Positions 8,909 to 16,571 of a stretch of DNA of 64,000 nt are shown here, one piece after another. A model generated the notes under the pieces. It worked only from the letters and a program-made list of their open reading frames with translations. It made no database searches and was not told where the DNA came from. Each line of letters starts with the position of its first letter. Position 1 is the stretch's first letter. The translations under genes and the position numbers were made by a program. The DNA comes from Pseudomonas sp. SCB32 (GTDB taxonomy: Bacteria > Pseudomonadota > Gammaproteobacteria > Pseudomonadales > Pseudomonadaceae): NCBI RefSeq assembly GCF_009189165.1, contig NZ_CP045118.1:5580001-5644000 (forward strand), read 5' to 3'.

Positions 8909-10180
8909 TCAGCCCCTGATCAGTCGCCCCAGCCCATTCAGCAAACGCTCCAGCGCCCCCTGGTTGGCCTTCATCACACCCAGCCCAGCCTCGGCCATGC
9001 GTTCGGCACTCGCCGGCTCATCCCACAAGGCCGCCACGGCCACCGCCAGCGAAGGCGCATCAGCCACCTCCCGCAGAGCACCGACCTCGCGCAATTGCGT
9101 GGCGATTTCCAGGAAGTTGAACAGGTGCGGTCCGGACAGCACCGGCTTGCCCAGCGCCGCCGGCTCCAGCAGGTTGTGCCCGCCGTTGGGCACCAGGCTG
9201 CCTCCGACAAAGGCGACATCGGCCAACGCATAGAGGAACAGCAGTTCACCCATGGTGTCGCCCAGCAGCACCTGGGTATCCGCCGCGACCCGTTCGCCAG
9301 TGGAGCGGCGCTGGGTATTGAAGCCTTCGCGGGCGCACAACTCGAACATCGGGTTGAAGCGCTCCGGGTGGCGCGGCACCAGGATCAGCAGCGCATCCGG
9401 GTGTTTCTCCAGCAGTTGGCGATGGGCGGCAAGGGCGATCTCATCTTCACCGGCGTGGGTGCTGGCGGCGATCCAGACCGGCCGCTGCCGCGCCTGCCAC
9501 TGGCCGCGCAGGTCGTGGGCACGGGCCAGCAATTCGGGGTCGATGGTCAGGTCGAACTTGATCGAACCGGTCACGCTCACGCAGTCCGGACGAGCGCCGA
9601 GTTGGCGGAAGCGGCCGGCCTCGGCCTCGGTCTGCACGGCGATCCAGCTCATCTCTTCGAGCATCGGCCGGGTCAGCCCGCCGAAGCGCGCATAGCCCCG
9701 CGCCGAGCGCTCGGACAGCCGCGCATTGGCCAGCGCCACCGGAATGCCGCGCCTGGCGCACTGGTGGATATGGTTCGGCCACAGCTCGGTTTCCATGATC
9801 ACGCCCAGCACCGGGCGGGCGCGGTCGAGGAAACGCGCCGCCGCCCACGGCAGGTCGTAGGGCAGGTAACAGTGTTGCACCTGGTCGCCGAACATCGCGC
9901 GGATGCGCTCGGAGCCGGTGGGCGTCATGCAGGTGACGGTGATCGGCAGGCCGGGATGGCGCTGCATCAGCGCGCGGATCATCGGCGCGGCGGCGATGCT
10001 CTCGCCCACCGACACCGCGTGCACCCAGATGCCGCCGGGCTTGAGCGCCGGCAGGCCGATGGCGAAGCGCTCGCCGACGCGCTGGACATAGGCCGGCGCC
10101 TTGCGCGAACGCAGGAACAGGCGCAGCGCGACCAGCGGCAGGCCCAGGTGGAACAGCAGGGTATAGAGGGTCCGGTTCAT
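8909..10180 (-). CDS. waaA: 3-deoxy-D-manno-octulosonic acid (Kdo) transferase WaaA
   Basis: Inner-membrane glycosyltransferase (GT30) that transfers Kdo from CMP-Kdo to lipid IVA, the first step of core assembly. It has 423 residues, normal length. The N-terminal hydrophobic anchor is YTLLFHLGLPLVALRLFLRS. The acceptor-domain signature IWVHAVSVGE with GE at about residue 60 follows, and the C-terminal donor site shows FVGGSLVPNGGHNLLEPAALG. The ATG at 10180 (MNRTLYTLL) is preferred over the slightly longer frame. It lies apart from the rest of the LPS genes, as in PAO1 (PA4988). Confidence 0.96.
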   Translation of the reverse strand: MNRTLYTLLFHLGLPLVALRLFLRSRKAPAYVQRVGERFAIGLPALKPGGIWVHAVSVGESIAAAPMIRALMQRHPGLPITVTCMTPTGSERIRAMFGDQVQHCYLPYDLPWAAARFLDRARPVLGVIMETELWPNHIHQCARRGIPVALANARLSERSARGYARFGGLTRPMLEEMSWIAVQTEAEAGRFRQLGARPDCVSVTGSIKFDLTIDPELLARAHDLRGQWQARQRPVWIAASTHAGEDEIALAAHRQLLEKHPDALLILVPRHPERFNPMFELCAREGFNTQRRSTGERVAADTQVLLGDTMGELLFLYALADVAFVGGSLVPNGGHNLLEPAALGKPVLSGPHLFNFLEIATQLREVGALREVADAPSLAVAVAALWDEPASAERMAEAGLGVMKANQGALERLLNGLGRLIRG

Positions 10181-10343
10181 GGCGGCGGAGAGTAGCAAAT
10201 TAGCGGGCCAGCACGCTGCATTCGTAGGGCGTACAACCGTTCGCGGTTGTATGCCGTTACACCGTTTTTACCACCAACACCCTGCCCTCCAGAATCGATT
10301 CAATCGGCGTAAAACGCACTCGGGATCGTGTAGGAGCAACTGT

Positions 10344-10461
10344 CTTTTGGGCTATTCGCTGCGCTCACCCTTCGGGCCGCACTGAAGTGCGTTCAGCGCA
10401 AGCGCTGTCCCGAAGGGGAATCACCCAGAAAACAATGTAGGAGCGGACTCCGTCCGCGATT
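10344..10461 (+). repeat. 118-bp three-way-junction repeat, copy A
   Basis: A 118-bp unit matching copy B (20976-21093) in inverted orientation at all but three positions. Inside, outer arms CCCTTCGGG / CCCGAAGGG enclose two hairpins, CGCAC-TGAA-GTGCG and CAGCG-CAAG-CGCTG, giving a perfect three-way junction. The 3' end is a REP half (TAGGAGCGGACTCCGTCCGC). It sits in the 338-bp gap between waaA and the LysR gene, which holds no gene that I can see. Confidence 0.85.
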
Positions 10462-10508
10462 GGCCACCGGCGCGCGCGGAAATCATCGCGGACGGAGTCC
10501 GCTCCTAC
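10437..10508. repeat. REP palindrome pair (GCGGACGGAGTCCGC core)
   Basis: Arms of 24 nt at 10437-10460 and 10485-10508 are perfect reverse complements, with a 24-nt GC-rich spacer. The left arm is shared with the end of the 118-bp repeat. Confidence 0.85.
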
Positions 10509-10518
10509 GAAGAGCAGG

Positions 10519-11403
10519 TCACACGGGTGAGGCGAGATGTTCCGCAAAGCACTCGCCCAGCCAGTTCGCCGCCGGCCCCAGCGGCTCGTCCCGGCGCCAG
10601 ACCAGCTCCACCACCAGCGGCGGCGGCGTCCAGTCGCTGGCCAGCTCCACCAACAACGGCTGATACGCCGGGTACTGCGCCACGTGGGTCGGCAGCCAGG
10701 CCCAGCCCAGGTCACGCATCAGCAGCTCGGCCATGGCGTAGAAGCTGTCCGCGCGCCACACCAGCGGGCTGATCTGCTCGCCACCGGGGTAGTGGCTGTC
10801 CTGCGGCGCCATCAGCAACTGGCGATGCCGCGCCAGCTCGCGGCGGTCGGCGTAGTCCAGCTTAGCCAGCTCATGCCCGGCGCCGCACACCGTGACCATC
10901 TCGATGGTGCCCAGACGCTGCCGCTCCAGCGCCTCCGGCATACCCTCGTGATGGAACAGCAGGCCAAGGTCGGCGCGACGCTCCAACAGCTTGCGCGCCA
11001 CGTCGCCCTGGGCGCCGCTGGCCAGTTGCACCTCCAGGGTGGGGAACTCCTGCGCCAGCGCCTGCAAGCCGGACAACACCGGCTGGTACGGCATGGCTTC
11101 GTCCTGGGCCAGGCGCAGCAGCGGCTCGGCGCCGCGCACCAGCGCCAGCGCGCGGCTCTCCAGGCGCTCGCACTGGCGCAGCACTTCGCGGGCTTCATCC
11201 AGCAGCGCCCTGCCCTCGGCAGTCAGCACCGGCTGGCGGCCGCTGCTACGGTCGAACAGGATCACGCCCAAGTCGCTTTCCAGCAATGCAATGGAGGAGC
11301 TCACCGCCGACTGCACGCGCTTGAGCTGTCGCGCTGCCGCCGAGAAGGAGGATTGATCGGCGACGCTGACGAAGAGCCGTAACTGGTCCAGGTTCCACTG
11401 CAT
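10519..11403 (-). CDS. LysR-family transcriptional regulator
   Basis: 294 residues. The N-terminal winged helix-turn-helix (about 3-62) reads LDQLRLFVSVADQSSFSAAA and SAVSSSIALLESDLG; an effector-binding periplasmic-like domain follows (about 90-290). It is transcribed divergently from an EmrE-type SMR pump, with a perfect inverted repeat next to its own start codon, which suggests autoregulation and control of the pump gene. Equivalent to PA4989 in PAO1. The effector is unknown. Confidence 0.92.
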   Translation of the reverse strand: MQWNLDQLRLFVSVADQSSFSAAARQLKRVQSAVSSSIALLESDLGVILFDRSSGRQPVLTAEGRALLDEAREVLRQCERLESRALALVRGAEPLLRLAQDEAMPYQPVLSGLQALAQEFPTLEVQLASGAQGDVARKLLERRADLGLLFHHEGMPEALERQRLGTIEMVTVCGAGHELAKLDYADRRELARHRQLLMAPQDSHYPGGEQISPLVWRADSFYAMAELLMRDLGWAWLPTHVAQYPAYQPLLVELASDWTPPPLVVELVWRRDEPLGPAANWLGECFAEHLASPV

Positions 11404-11404
11404 A

Positions 11405-11440
11405 ACCTATCTCCGCAACCCATCTCAATAGAAGATAGGT
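11405..11440. promoter_or_regulatory. Putative LysR operator
   Basis: Perfect 8-bp arms ACCTATCT (11405-11412) and AGATAGGT (11433-11440) with a 20-nt spacer, placed immediately upstream of the LysR start and about 100 nt upstream of the SMR start. Size and position fit a LysR dimer-pair site. Confidence 0.5.
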
Positions 11441-11541
11441 AATGACTTTATCCCATCACCCAGATGACTAGAATGCCCACCAGACCAAACGTAACCCACG
11501 CCCCGCAGCTGGCGGCGCGTCGCTTCCGGGGAGGACCTGTC

Positions 11542-11874
11542 ATGCCCGGCTATCTCTACCTCGCCATCGCCATCGTTGCCGAAGTCATCGCCACCGCCTC
11601 GCTGAAGTCGGTGAAGGGGCTCTCTACGCCCCTGCCGCTGGTGCTGGTGATCGTCGGTTACGCCATCTCCTTCTGGATGCTCACCCTGGTGGTGCGCAGC
11701 ATTCCGGTGGGCATCGCCTACGCCATCTGGGCTGGCCTTGGCATCGTGCTGGTCAGCATCGCCGCGCTGGTGCTCTACCAGCAGAAGCTCGACACCCCGG
11801 CCCTGCTCGGCATGGGCATGATCGTCAGCGGAGTGGTGGTGATCCAGTTGTTCTCCGGCAACGCCGGTCATTGA
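11542..11874 (+). CDS. emrE: Small multidrug resistance (SMR) efflux transporter, EmrE-like
   Basis: 110 residues with four transmembrane helices. The essential proton/drug-binding glutamate is E14 in TM1 (IAIVAEVIATASLKS). WAGLGIV and GVVVIQLFS are in the usual places in TM3 and TM4. Such dual-topology dimers export quaternary ammonium compounds and cationic dyes against protons. GGGGAGG upstream supports the ATG at 11542 over an earlier in-frame start. It is divergent from a LysR regulator; PA4990 in PAO1 has the same place and length. Confidence 0.94.
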   Translation: MPGYLYLAIAIVAEVIATASLKSVKGLSTPLPLVLVIVGYAISFWMLTLVVRSIPVGIAYAIWAGLGIVLVSIAALVLYQQKLDTPALLGMGMIVSGVVVIQLFSGNAGH

Positions 11875-11891
11875 GCCGCCGTGTTCAATTC

Positions 11892-11960
11892 GTAGGAGCG
11901 AGCTTGCTCGCGAACCAGCGCCTGCTGCGAGTCCGTTCGCGAGCAAGCTCGCTCCTGCAG
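11892..11960. repeat. REP palindrome pair (GCGAGCTTGCTCGC core)
   Basis: Inverted copies at 11892-11914 and 11935-11960 face each other across about 20 nt between the SMR gene and the FAD oxidoreductase gene. Confidence 0.85.
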
Positions 11961-12040
11961 GCATAGCCAGAGCCGGCGAACGATTGCCGCAGCTCACAGG
12001 CGTTATACTGCGCGCTTCGTTTTCCCCTCGAGGCGCTTTC

Positions 12041-13216
12041 ATGTCCGAATCCCTGAGCACCGACATCCTCATCGTCGGCGGCGGCATCGCCGGTCTCTGG
12101 CTCAACGCTCGCCTGCGGCGCGCCGGCTTCTCCACCGTACTGGTGGAGAACACCGCGCTGGGCGGCGTGCAGAGCATGCGCTCACAAGGGATCATCCATG
12201 GCGGCACCAAGTACGCCCTGCATGGCGCGCTGACCGGCGCCTCGGAAGCCATCGCCGACATGCCCGCGCTGTGGCGCGACTGCCTGGCCGGCACCGGCGA
12301 AGTGGACCTGCGCGGCGTTCGCGTGCTCTCCGACGCCCACTACCTGTGGTCGCCCGGCGGCCTGGCCGGCAACCTCACCAGCTTCTTCGCCAGCAAGGCG
12401 GTGCGCAGCCGCGTCGCCCAGGTGAAGGGCGCCGATTTGCCGCCCGCACTGCAGGACAAGGCCTTCAAGGGCAAGGCCTACCGTCTCACTGAACTGGTGC
12501 TCGACGTGCCCAGCCTGATCGCCCGCCTCGCCGAACTGGCCGGTGACAGCCTGCTGGCCGGCGAGCGCATCGAAGCGCTGCGCGACGGCGACAAGCTGGT
12601 TGGCCTGCGCATCGACGGCCGCGAGATCCGCGCCCAGCGCGTGGTGCTCAGCGCCGGCGCGGGCAATGAAGCGCTGCTGCGCGAACTGGGCGTGGAGCGC
12701 CCGGAAATGCAGCGCCGCCCGCTGCACATGGTGCTGGTCACCGCGCCGACGCTGAAACCGCTGTATGCCCATTGCGTGAGCGGCGGACCCAAGCCGCGCG
12801 TAACCGTCACCACCCACCCGCTGAGCAATGGTGACTGGGTCTGGTACCTGGGCGGCGACATCGCCGAAGCCGGTGGCGTAGCCCGCAATGAAGCCGAGCA
12901 GATTGCCGAGGCCCAGCACGAACTGCACAAGCTGGTGCCCTGGATCGACCTCTCCGCCGCTCGCTGGGCCACCCTTCGCGTGGACCGCGCCGAGCCCTCG
13001 CAGAACAACCTGCTGCGCCCGGACAGCGCCTTCCTCGCCGAAGACGGTACGCTGCTAGTGGGCTGGCCGACCAAACTGGCCCTGGCGCCGAACTTCGCCG
13101 ATCGCGTGCTGGAGTCCCTGGAAAAGAGCAGCATCCGCCCGCAAGCCAGCGCTGCCCTGCCCGACCTCCCGCGTCCGGCCATGGCCCGTCCGGTATGGGA
13201 GGAGCTGCTCGGATGA
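12041..13216 (+). CDS. FAD-dependent oxidoreductase (DAO/glycerol-3-phosphate dehydrogenase-like fold)
   Basis: 391 residues. The N-terminal Rossmann motif LIVGGGIAGLWLNARLRRAG (residues 10-29) is followed by an FAD-binding segment with SMRSQGIIHGGTKYAL. Later GNEALLRELG and LLVGWPTKLALAPNFAD match the D-amino acid oxidase/GlpD-like family. The ATG at 12041 lies 32 nt after a TATACT -10-like box. The gene ends in an ATGA overlap with the aldo-keto reductase, so the two are translationally coupled (PA4991-PA4992 in PAO1). Substrate unknown. Confidence 0.9.
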   Translation: MSESLSTDILIVGGGIAGLWLNARLRRAGFSTVLVENTALGGVQSMRSQGIIHGGTKYALHGALTGASEAIADMPALWRDCLAGTGEVDLRGVRVLSDAHYLWSPGGLAGNLTSFFASKAVRSRVAQVKGADLPPALQDKAFKGKAYRLTELVLDVPSLIARLAELAGDSLLAGERIEALRDGDKLVGLRIDGREIRAQRVVLSAGAGNEALLRELGVERPEMQRRPLHMVLVTAPTLKPLYAHCVSGGPKPRVTVTTHPLSNGDWVWYLGGDIAEAGGVARNEAEQIAEAQHELHKLVPWIDLSAARWATLRVDRAEPSQNNLLRPDSAFLAEDGTLLVGWPTKLALAPNFADRVLESLEKSSIRPQASAALPDLPRPAMARPVWEELLG

Positions 13217-14016
13217 AGACCCTGCATCACCTGCACCGCCCGCTGGGCAGCACTGGCCTGAACATCTCGCCGCTGGGCCTGGGCACCGTGAAACTCGGCC
13301 GCGACCAGGGCGTGAAATACCCCGAAGGCTTCCGCATTCCCGATGACCGCGAAGCCGCCGACCTGATCGCGCTGGCCCGCGACCTGGGCATCAACCTGAT
13401 CGACACCGCGCCGGCCTACGGCCACAGCGAAGAGCGCCTCGGCCCGTTGCTGCGCGGCCAGCGCGACGCCTGGGTGATCGTCAGCAAGACCGGTGAAGAG
13501 TTCGACGCGGGCCACTCGCGCTTCGACTTCAGCGCCGCCCATACCCGCCGCTCGGTGGAACGCAGCCTCAAGCGCCTGGAGACCGACTACATCGACCTGG
13601 TGCTGGTGCACTCGGACGGTAACGACCTGGATATCCTGCAGGGCACCGAGGTCTACGCAACCCTGGAGCGCCTCAAGCAGGAAGGCCTGATCCGTGGCTT
13701 CGGCTTCTCCGGCAAGACCGTCGCCGGCGGCCTGCTGGCCCTGGAGCGCGGCGACTGCGCGATGGTCACCTACAACCTCAACGAGCAGGCGGAAAAACCG
13801 GTGATCGACCATGCCCAGGCCCATGGCCGCGGCATCCTGATCAAGAAGGCGCTGGCCAGCGGCCATGCCGCCCTCGCCCCCGGCGCCGATCCGGTACGCG
13901 CCAGCTTCGAACTGGTGCTGGGGCATCCGGGCGTGGCCAGCGCCATAGTCGGGACCATCAATCCGCTGCATTTGAGCCACAACGTGCGCATCGCCGCCGA
14001 GGTGCTCGACCACTGA
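13213..14016 (+). CDS. Aldo/keto reductase
   Basis: 267-residue TIM-barrel NAD(P)H-dependent reductase. The catalytic tetrad is visible as D and Y in LIDTAPAYGHSEERLG (about residues 61-76), K in VIVSKTGEE and H in DLVLVHSDGND. C-terminal NADP-binding ASAIVGTINPLHL is present. The start overlaps the stop of the FAD oxidoreductase gene (ATGA), and GGAG upstream in GGAGCTGCTCGG serves it. The pair may act on consecutive oxidised and reduced forms of the same metabolite; this is inferred from the coupling. Confidence 0.92.
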   Translation: MKTLHHLHRPLGSTGLNISPLGLGTVKLGRDQGVKYPEGFRIPDDREAADLIALARDLGINLIDTAPAYGHSEERLGPLLRGQRDAWVIVSKTGEEFDAGHSRFDFSAAHTRRSVERSLKRLETDYIDLVLVHSDGNDLDILQGTEVYATLERLKQEGLIRGFGFSGKTVAGGLLALERGDCAMVTYNLNEQAEKPVIDHAQAHGRGILIKKALASGHAALAPGADPVRASFELVLGHPGVASAIVGTINPLHLSHNVRIAAEVLDH

Positions 14017-14053
14017 TCGGCAGACGCCATACGGTCATGTGGATTGCGTATTC

Positions 14054-14265
14054 CTGTGCCATGCTCAGACTCCCCGGCAAAAACCGTGGGCACAGAAAAT
14101 GTCGCCACCCGGCGATTCCCACGCAATAACCTCGGAATCGCCAGGCCTTTCAGGGAAAAACCCGGAAATCCGTTGGGTTTTCGATGGTGCAAGGATCGGC
14201 CTCAGGCTGTCTGGACTCTAGCGACCCCCGAAATCGATCGGCCTGACCGTCCCCAGTGACGGTCA
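14054..14265. other. Intergenic region with four successive inverted repeats
   Basis: The 310-bp gap between the aldo-keto reductase and the next gene contains no ORF I would call. It contains four dyads: CTGTGCC/GGCACAG (14054-14060, 14089-14095), GGCGATTCC/GGAATCGCC (14111-14119, 14134-14142), AAAACCC/GGGTTTT (14157-14163, 14175-14181) and TGACCGTC/GACGGTCA (14244-14251, 14258-14265). The third resembles a weak terminator. The last could be an operator for the downstream gene. Confidence 0.45.
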
Positions 14266-14326
14266 GCGTTCACGTCGGCGCCGCCCTGCTGGGTGTGCCC
14301 CGCGCCCTGTACGAGAAGGAGCCCAC

Positions 14327-15238
14327 ATGCCCCGTACGCTCGCCCACAAGGACCCGACCGCCTTCAAGACCCTGCCCCTGCTGGTGGAAGCCGGCAAGGA
14401 CGGTCTCACCTACCAGACCCTCGGCAAGCCCCTGAACTTCGCCCAGGTGCTGGAACGCCGCCGCCCCATCCAGATCAGCGGGAACGAGCGCTTCGTCACC
14501 GAGCTGGCCAACCTCGGCGTCTCGGTGCGCCTGACCCTGAACTTCCAGGGCCGCGACCACTGGATCCTGGTGCGCCAGCGCCGCCTGGACCGTGGCGACA
14601 CCGTCCTCAAGCTGATCTCCGGCTACGTGCCGGCCCATGAATTGAACCTGCCGCTGCTCACCGCAATCCAGGAAGTCGCCGAGGAATGCCTGGTGGAAAC
14701 CGCCGACGGCTGGCTCGGAGGGCGCTTCGGCGATACCTGGCTGCCGACACCCTACGAGGGCAACCTGCGCTATCGCGAAGACAGCCACTTCACCCTGACT
14801 CCACTGTCCGGCGCCGCGCGACCGGTACAGGCCGGAGCCCTGCGCCTGCTGGAGCGCCCCCAGGCCTACGTGCACCTGCCAACCGCCTCGCTGCAGCTGG
14901 TCTACGACCTGCGCATGGAGCTGCCCAGGGACGCCCGCGACGTCAGCCTGTTCCACGTCGATGAAAAGCTCGAGAGCGGCCCGCTGGTGGCGCGCCTGGA
15001 CCGCCGCCGCCCGGACCTCTATCTGCTGCCGCTGGACCATGGCCAGCCGACCGGCGAGCTCTATACCCTGAGCAAGGGCGAGCTGCGCAAGGCCGGCCCC
15101 CGTGGCCTTTGGCTGTCGGAAAGCTTCGCCGCCCAGGATGGCTGGCTGGTGCGCGAGGAGCGCATCCGTTTCCGCGACTGGATGGAGCAGTGGCCGCCCG
15201 CCGCCGGCAATGCCGGCAGCGGGCGGCGCACAGCCTGA
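14327..15238 (+). CDS. Uncharacterised protein, possible degenerate Nudix fold (PA4993-like)
   Basis: 303 residues, soluble, no signal peptide, good AGAAGGAG Shine-Dalgarno. The segment SGYVPAHE...AIQEVAEECLV near residues 103-125 resembles a Nudix box (GX5EX7REUXEEXGU), but with two extra residues, Gln for Arg and Leu for the final Gly, so hydrolase activity is doubtful. The second half contains SLFHVDEKLESGPL and LYLLPLDHGQPTGELYTLSKGEL, which I do not recognise. It is a monocistronic gene between convergent REP pairs. Function unknown. Confidence 0.8.
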   Translation: MPRTLAHKDPTAFKTLPLLVEAGKDGLTYQTLGKPLNFAQVLERRRPIQISGNERFVTELANLGVSVRLTLNFQGRDHWILVRQRRLDRGDTVLKLISGYVPAHELNLPLLTAIQEVAEECLVETADGWLGGRFGDTWLPTPYEGNLRYREDSHFTLTPLSGAARPVQAGALRLLERPQAYVHLPTASLQLVYDLRMELPRDARDVSLFHVDEKLESGPLVARLDRRRPDLYLLPLDHGQPTGELYTLSKGELRKAGPRGLWLSESFAAQDGWLVREERIRFRDWMEQWPPAAGNAGSGRRTA

Positions 15239-15273
15239 TCCCACCGCCATGAACCGGCCGGCCTGACAGCCGG

Positions 15274-15337
15274 TTCGCGGGCATGGCCCGCTCCTACAGG
15301 GGAAGTCCGCTTTTGTAGGAGCGGGCCATGCCCGCGA
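15274..15337. repeat. REP palindrome pair (GCGGGCCATGCCCGC core)
   Basis: Inverted copies at 15274-15300 and 15314-15337 between the convergent 3' ends of the Nudix-like gene and the acyl-CoA dehydrogenase gene; such placement often supplies bidirectional termination. Confidence 0.85.
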
Positions 15338-15355
15338 TGAGCGGTCGACGACCGT

Positions 15356-16561
15356 TCATTTCAACTGACTGGAACTCTTGCCCAGCAGTCGCCGCGCGAC
15401 GATCAGCAGCTGGATCTGCTGGGTGCCTTCGAAGATGTCGAGGATCTTCGAATCCCGTGCCCATTTCTCCAGCAGCTCCTCTTCCCCATAGCCCAGCGCC
15501 CCCGCCAGCTCAACGCATTTGAGCGTCACCTCGTTGGCCACCCGCCCGGCTTTGGCCTTGGCGATGGAGGCTTCCTTGGAGTTGGGCAGGCGGTTGTCAG
15601 CCATCCACGCGGCCTTCAGGGTCAGCAGGCCCGCGGCTTCCCATTCGGCCTCCAGGCGATACAGCGTGGCTTCGGCATGGCTCGCACTGAACAGCGGCTG
15701 GCGATAGTCGAAGCGGCAACCGGCCTTCTTCAGCAGCTCGCGGGTGCGGTCCAGCGAGGCCTTGGCCACGCCGATGGCCATGGCGGCCACCAACGGGCGG
15801 GTGTTGTCGAAGGTTTCCATCACCCCGGCAAAGCCCTTCTGCACATCGATCTCGGTGTTGCCCAACAGGTTGGCGGCCGGCACGCGGCAGTCGCTGAAGC
15901 TGATAGAGGCGGTGTCCGAGGCCTTGATGCCGAGTTTCTTCTCCAGACGGGTGACGGTCATGCCCGGCGTGCCCTTCTCCACCACGAAGGACTTGATCGC
16001 CGCGCGGCCCAGGCTCTTGTCCAGGGTCGCCCAGACCACCACCGCATCGGCGCGGGCGCCGGAGGTGACGAAGATCTTCTCGCCGTTGAGCAGGTAGTGA
16101 TCGCCATCGCGGGTGGCGGTGGTGCGGATCGCCGCCGAGTCCGAGCCGCAGCCCGGCTCGGTGATGGCCATGGCCGCCCAGGTGCCGGAGAAGCGCTTGA
16201 GCTGCTCCTCGTTGGCCACCGCGGCGATGGCGGCGTTGCCCAGGCCCTGGCGCGGCATGGCCAGCAGCAGGCCGGTGTCGCCCCAGCACATTTCCATCAC
16301 ACCCAGGCAGGCAGAGAGATTGCCGCCGTTCTTCACGCCCTCCTCCGCGCCAGCCTTGCGCTTGCTGGCCGAGGTGGCACCGACGGCGTCGGGCGAGCCG
16401 GCGTTCATGCCGTCCAGCAGCGCGGCCAGCAGGTCCAGCTCCTTGGGGTAGGCGTGTTCGGCCTTGTCATACTTGCGGGAAATGGGTCGCAGGTAGTTCT
16501 CCGCCACCTGGCGGGCCTGGTTCTGCAAGGTGCGAAATTTTTTCGGCGTTTCGAGATACAT
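15356..16561 (-). CDS. Acyl-CoA dehydrogenase (PA4994-like)
   Basis: 401-residue FAD-dependent acyl-CoA dehydrogenase. Flavin-binding AMAITEPGCGSDSAAIRTTA (about 131-150), FVTSGARAD, and the C-terminal catalytic-glutamate segment DIFEGTQQIQ (about residue 375) are present. It follows the second dehydrogenase gene by 10 nt and is surely cotranscribed. An unusual N-terminal insert (about 55-80, GSPDAVGATSASKRKAGAEE) is shared with a subgroup of such enzymes. Substrate chain unknown. In PAO1 PA4994-PA4995 occupy this place. Confidence 0.93.
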   Translation of the reverse strand: MYLETPKKFRTLQNQARQVAENYLRPISRKYDKAEHAYPKELDLLAALLDGMNAGSPDAVGATSASKRKAGAEEGVKNGGNLSACLGVMEMCWGDTGLLLAMPRQGLGNAAIAAVANEEQLKRFSGTWAAMAITEPGCGSDSAAIRTTATRDGDHYLLNGEKIFVTSGARADAVVVWATLDKSLGRAAIKSFVVEKGTPGMTVTRLEKKLGIKASDTASISFSDCRVPAANLLGNTEIDVQKGFAGVMETFDNTRPLVAAMAIGVAKASLDRTRELLKKAGCRFDYRQPLFSASHAEATLYRLEAEWEAAGLLTLKAAWMADNRLPNSKEASIAKAKAGRVANEVTLKCVELAGALGYGEEELLEKWARDSKILDIFEGTQQIQLLIVARRLLGKSSSQLK

Positions 16562-16571
16562 GCAGGGCTCC

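Noticed and set aside
10365..10715. Open frames ending in the same 19-residue peptide at 10.4 and 21.0 kb
   Set aside because: The shared peptide is a translation of the 118-bp intergenic repeat, not a protein family.
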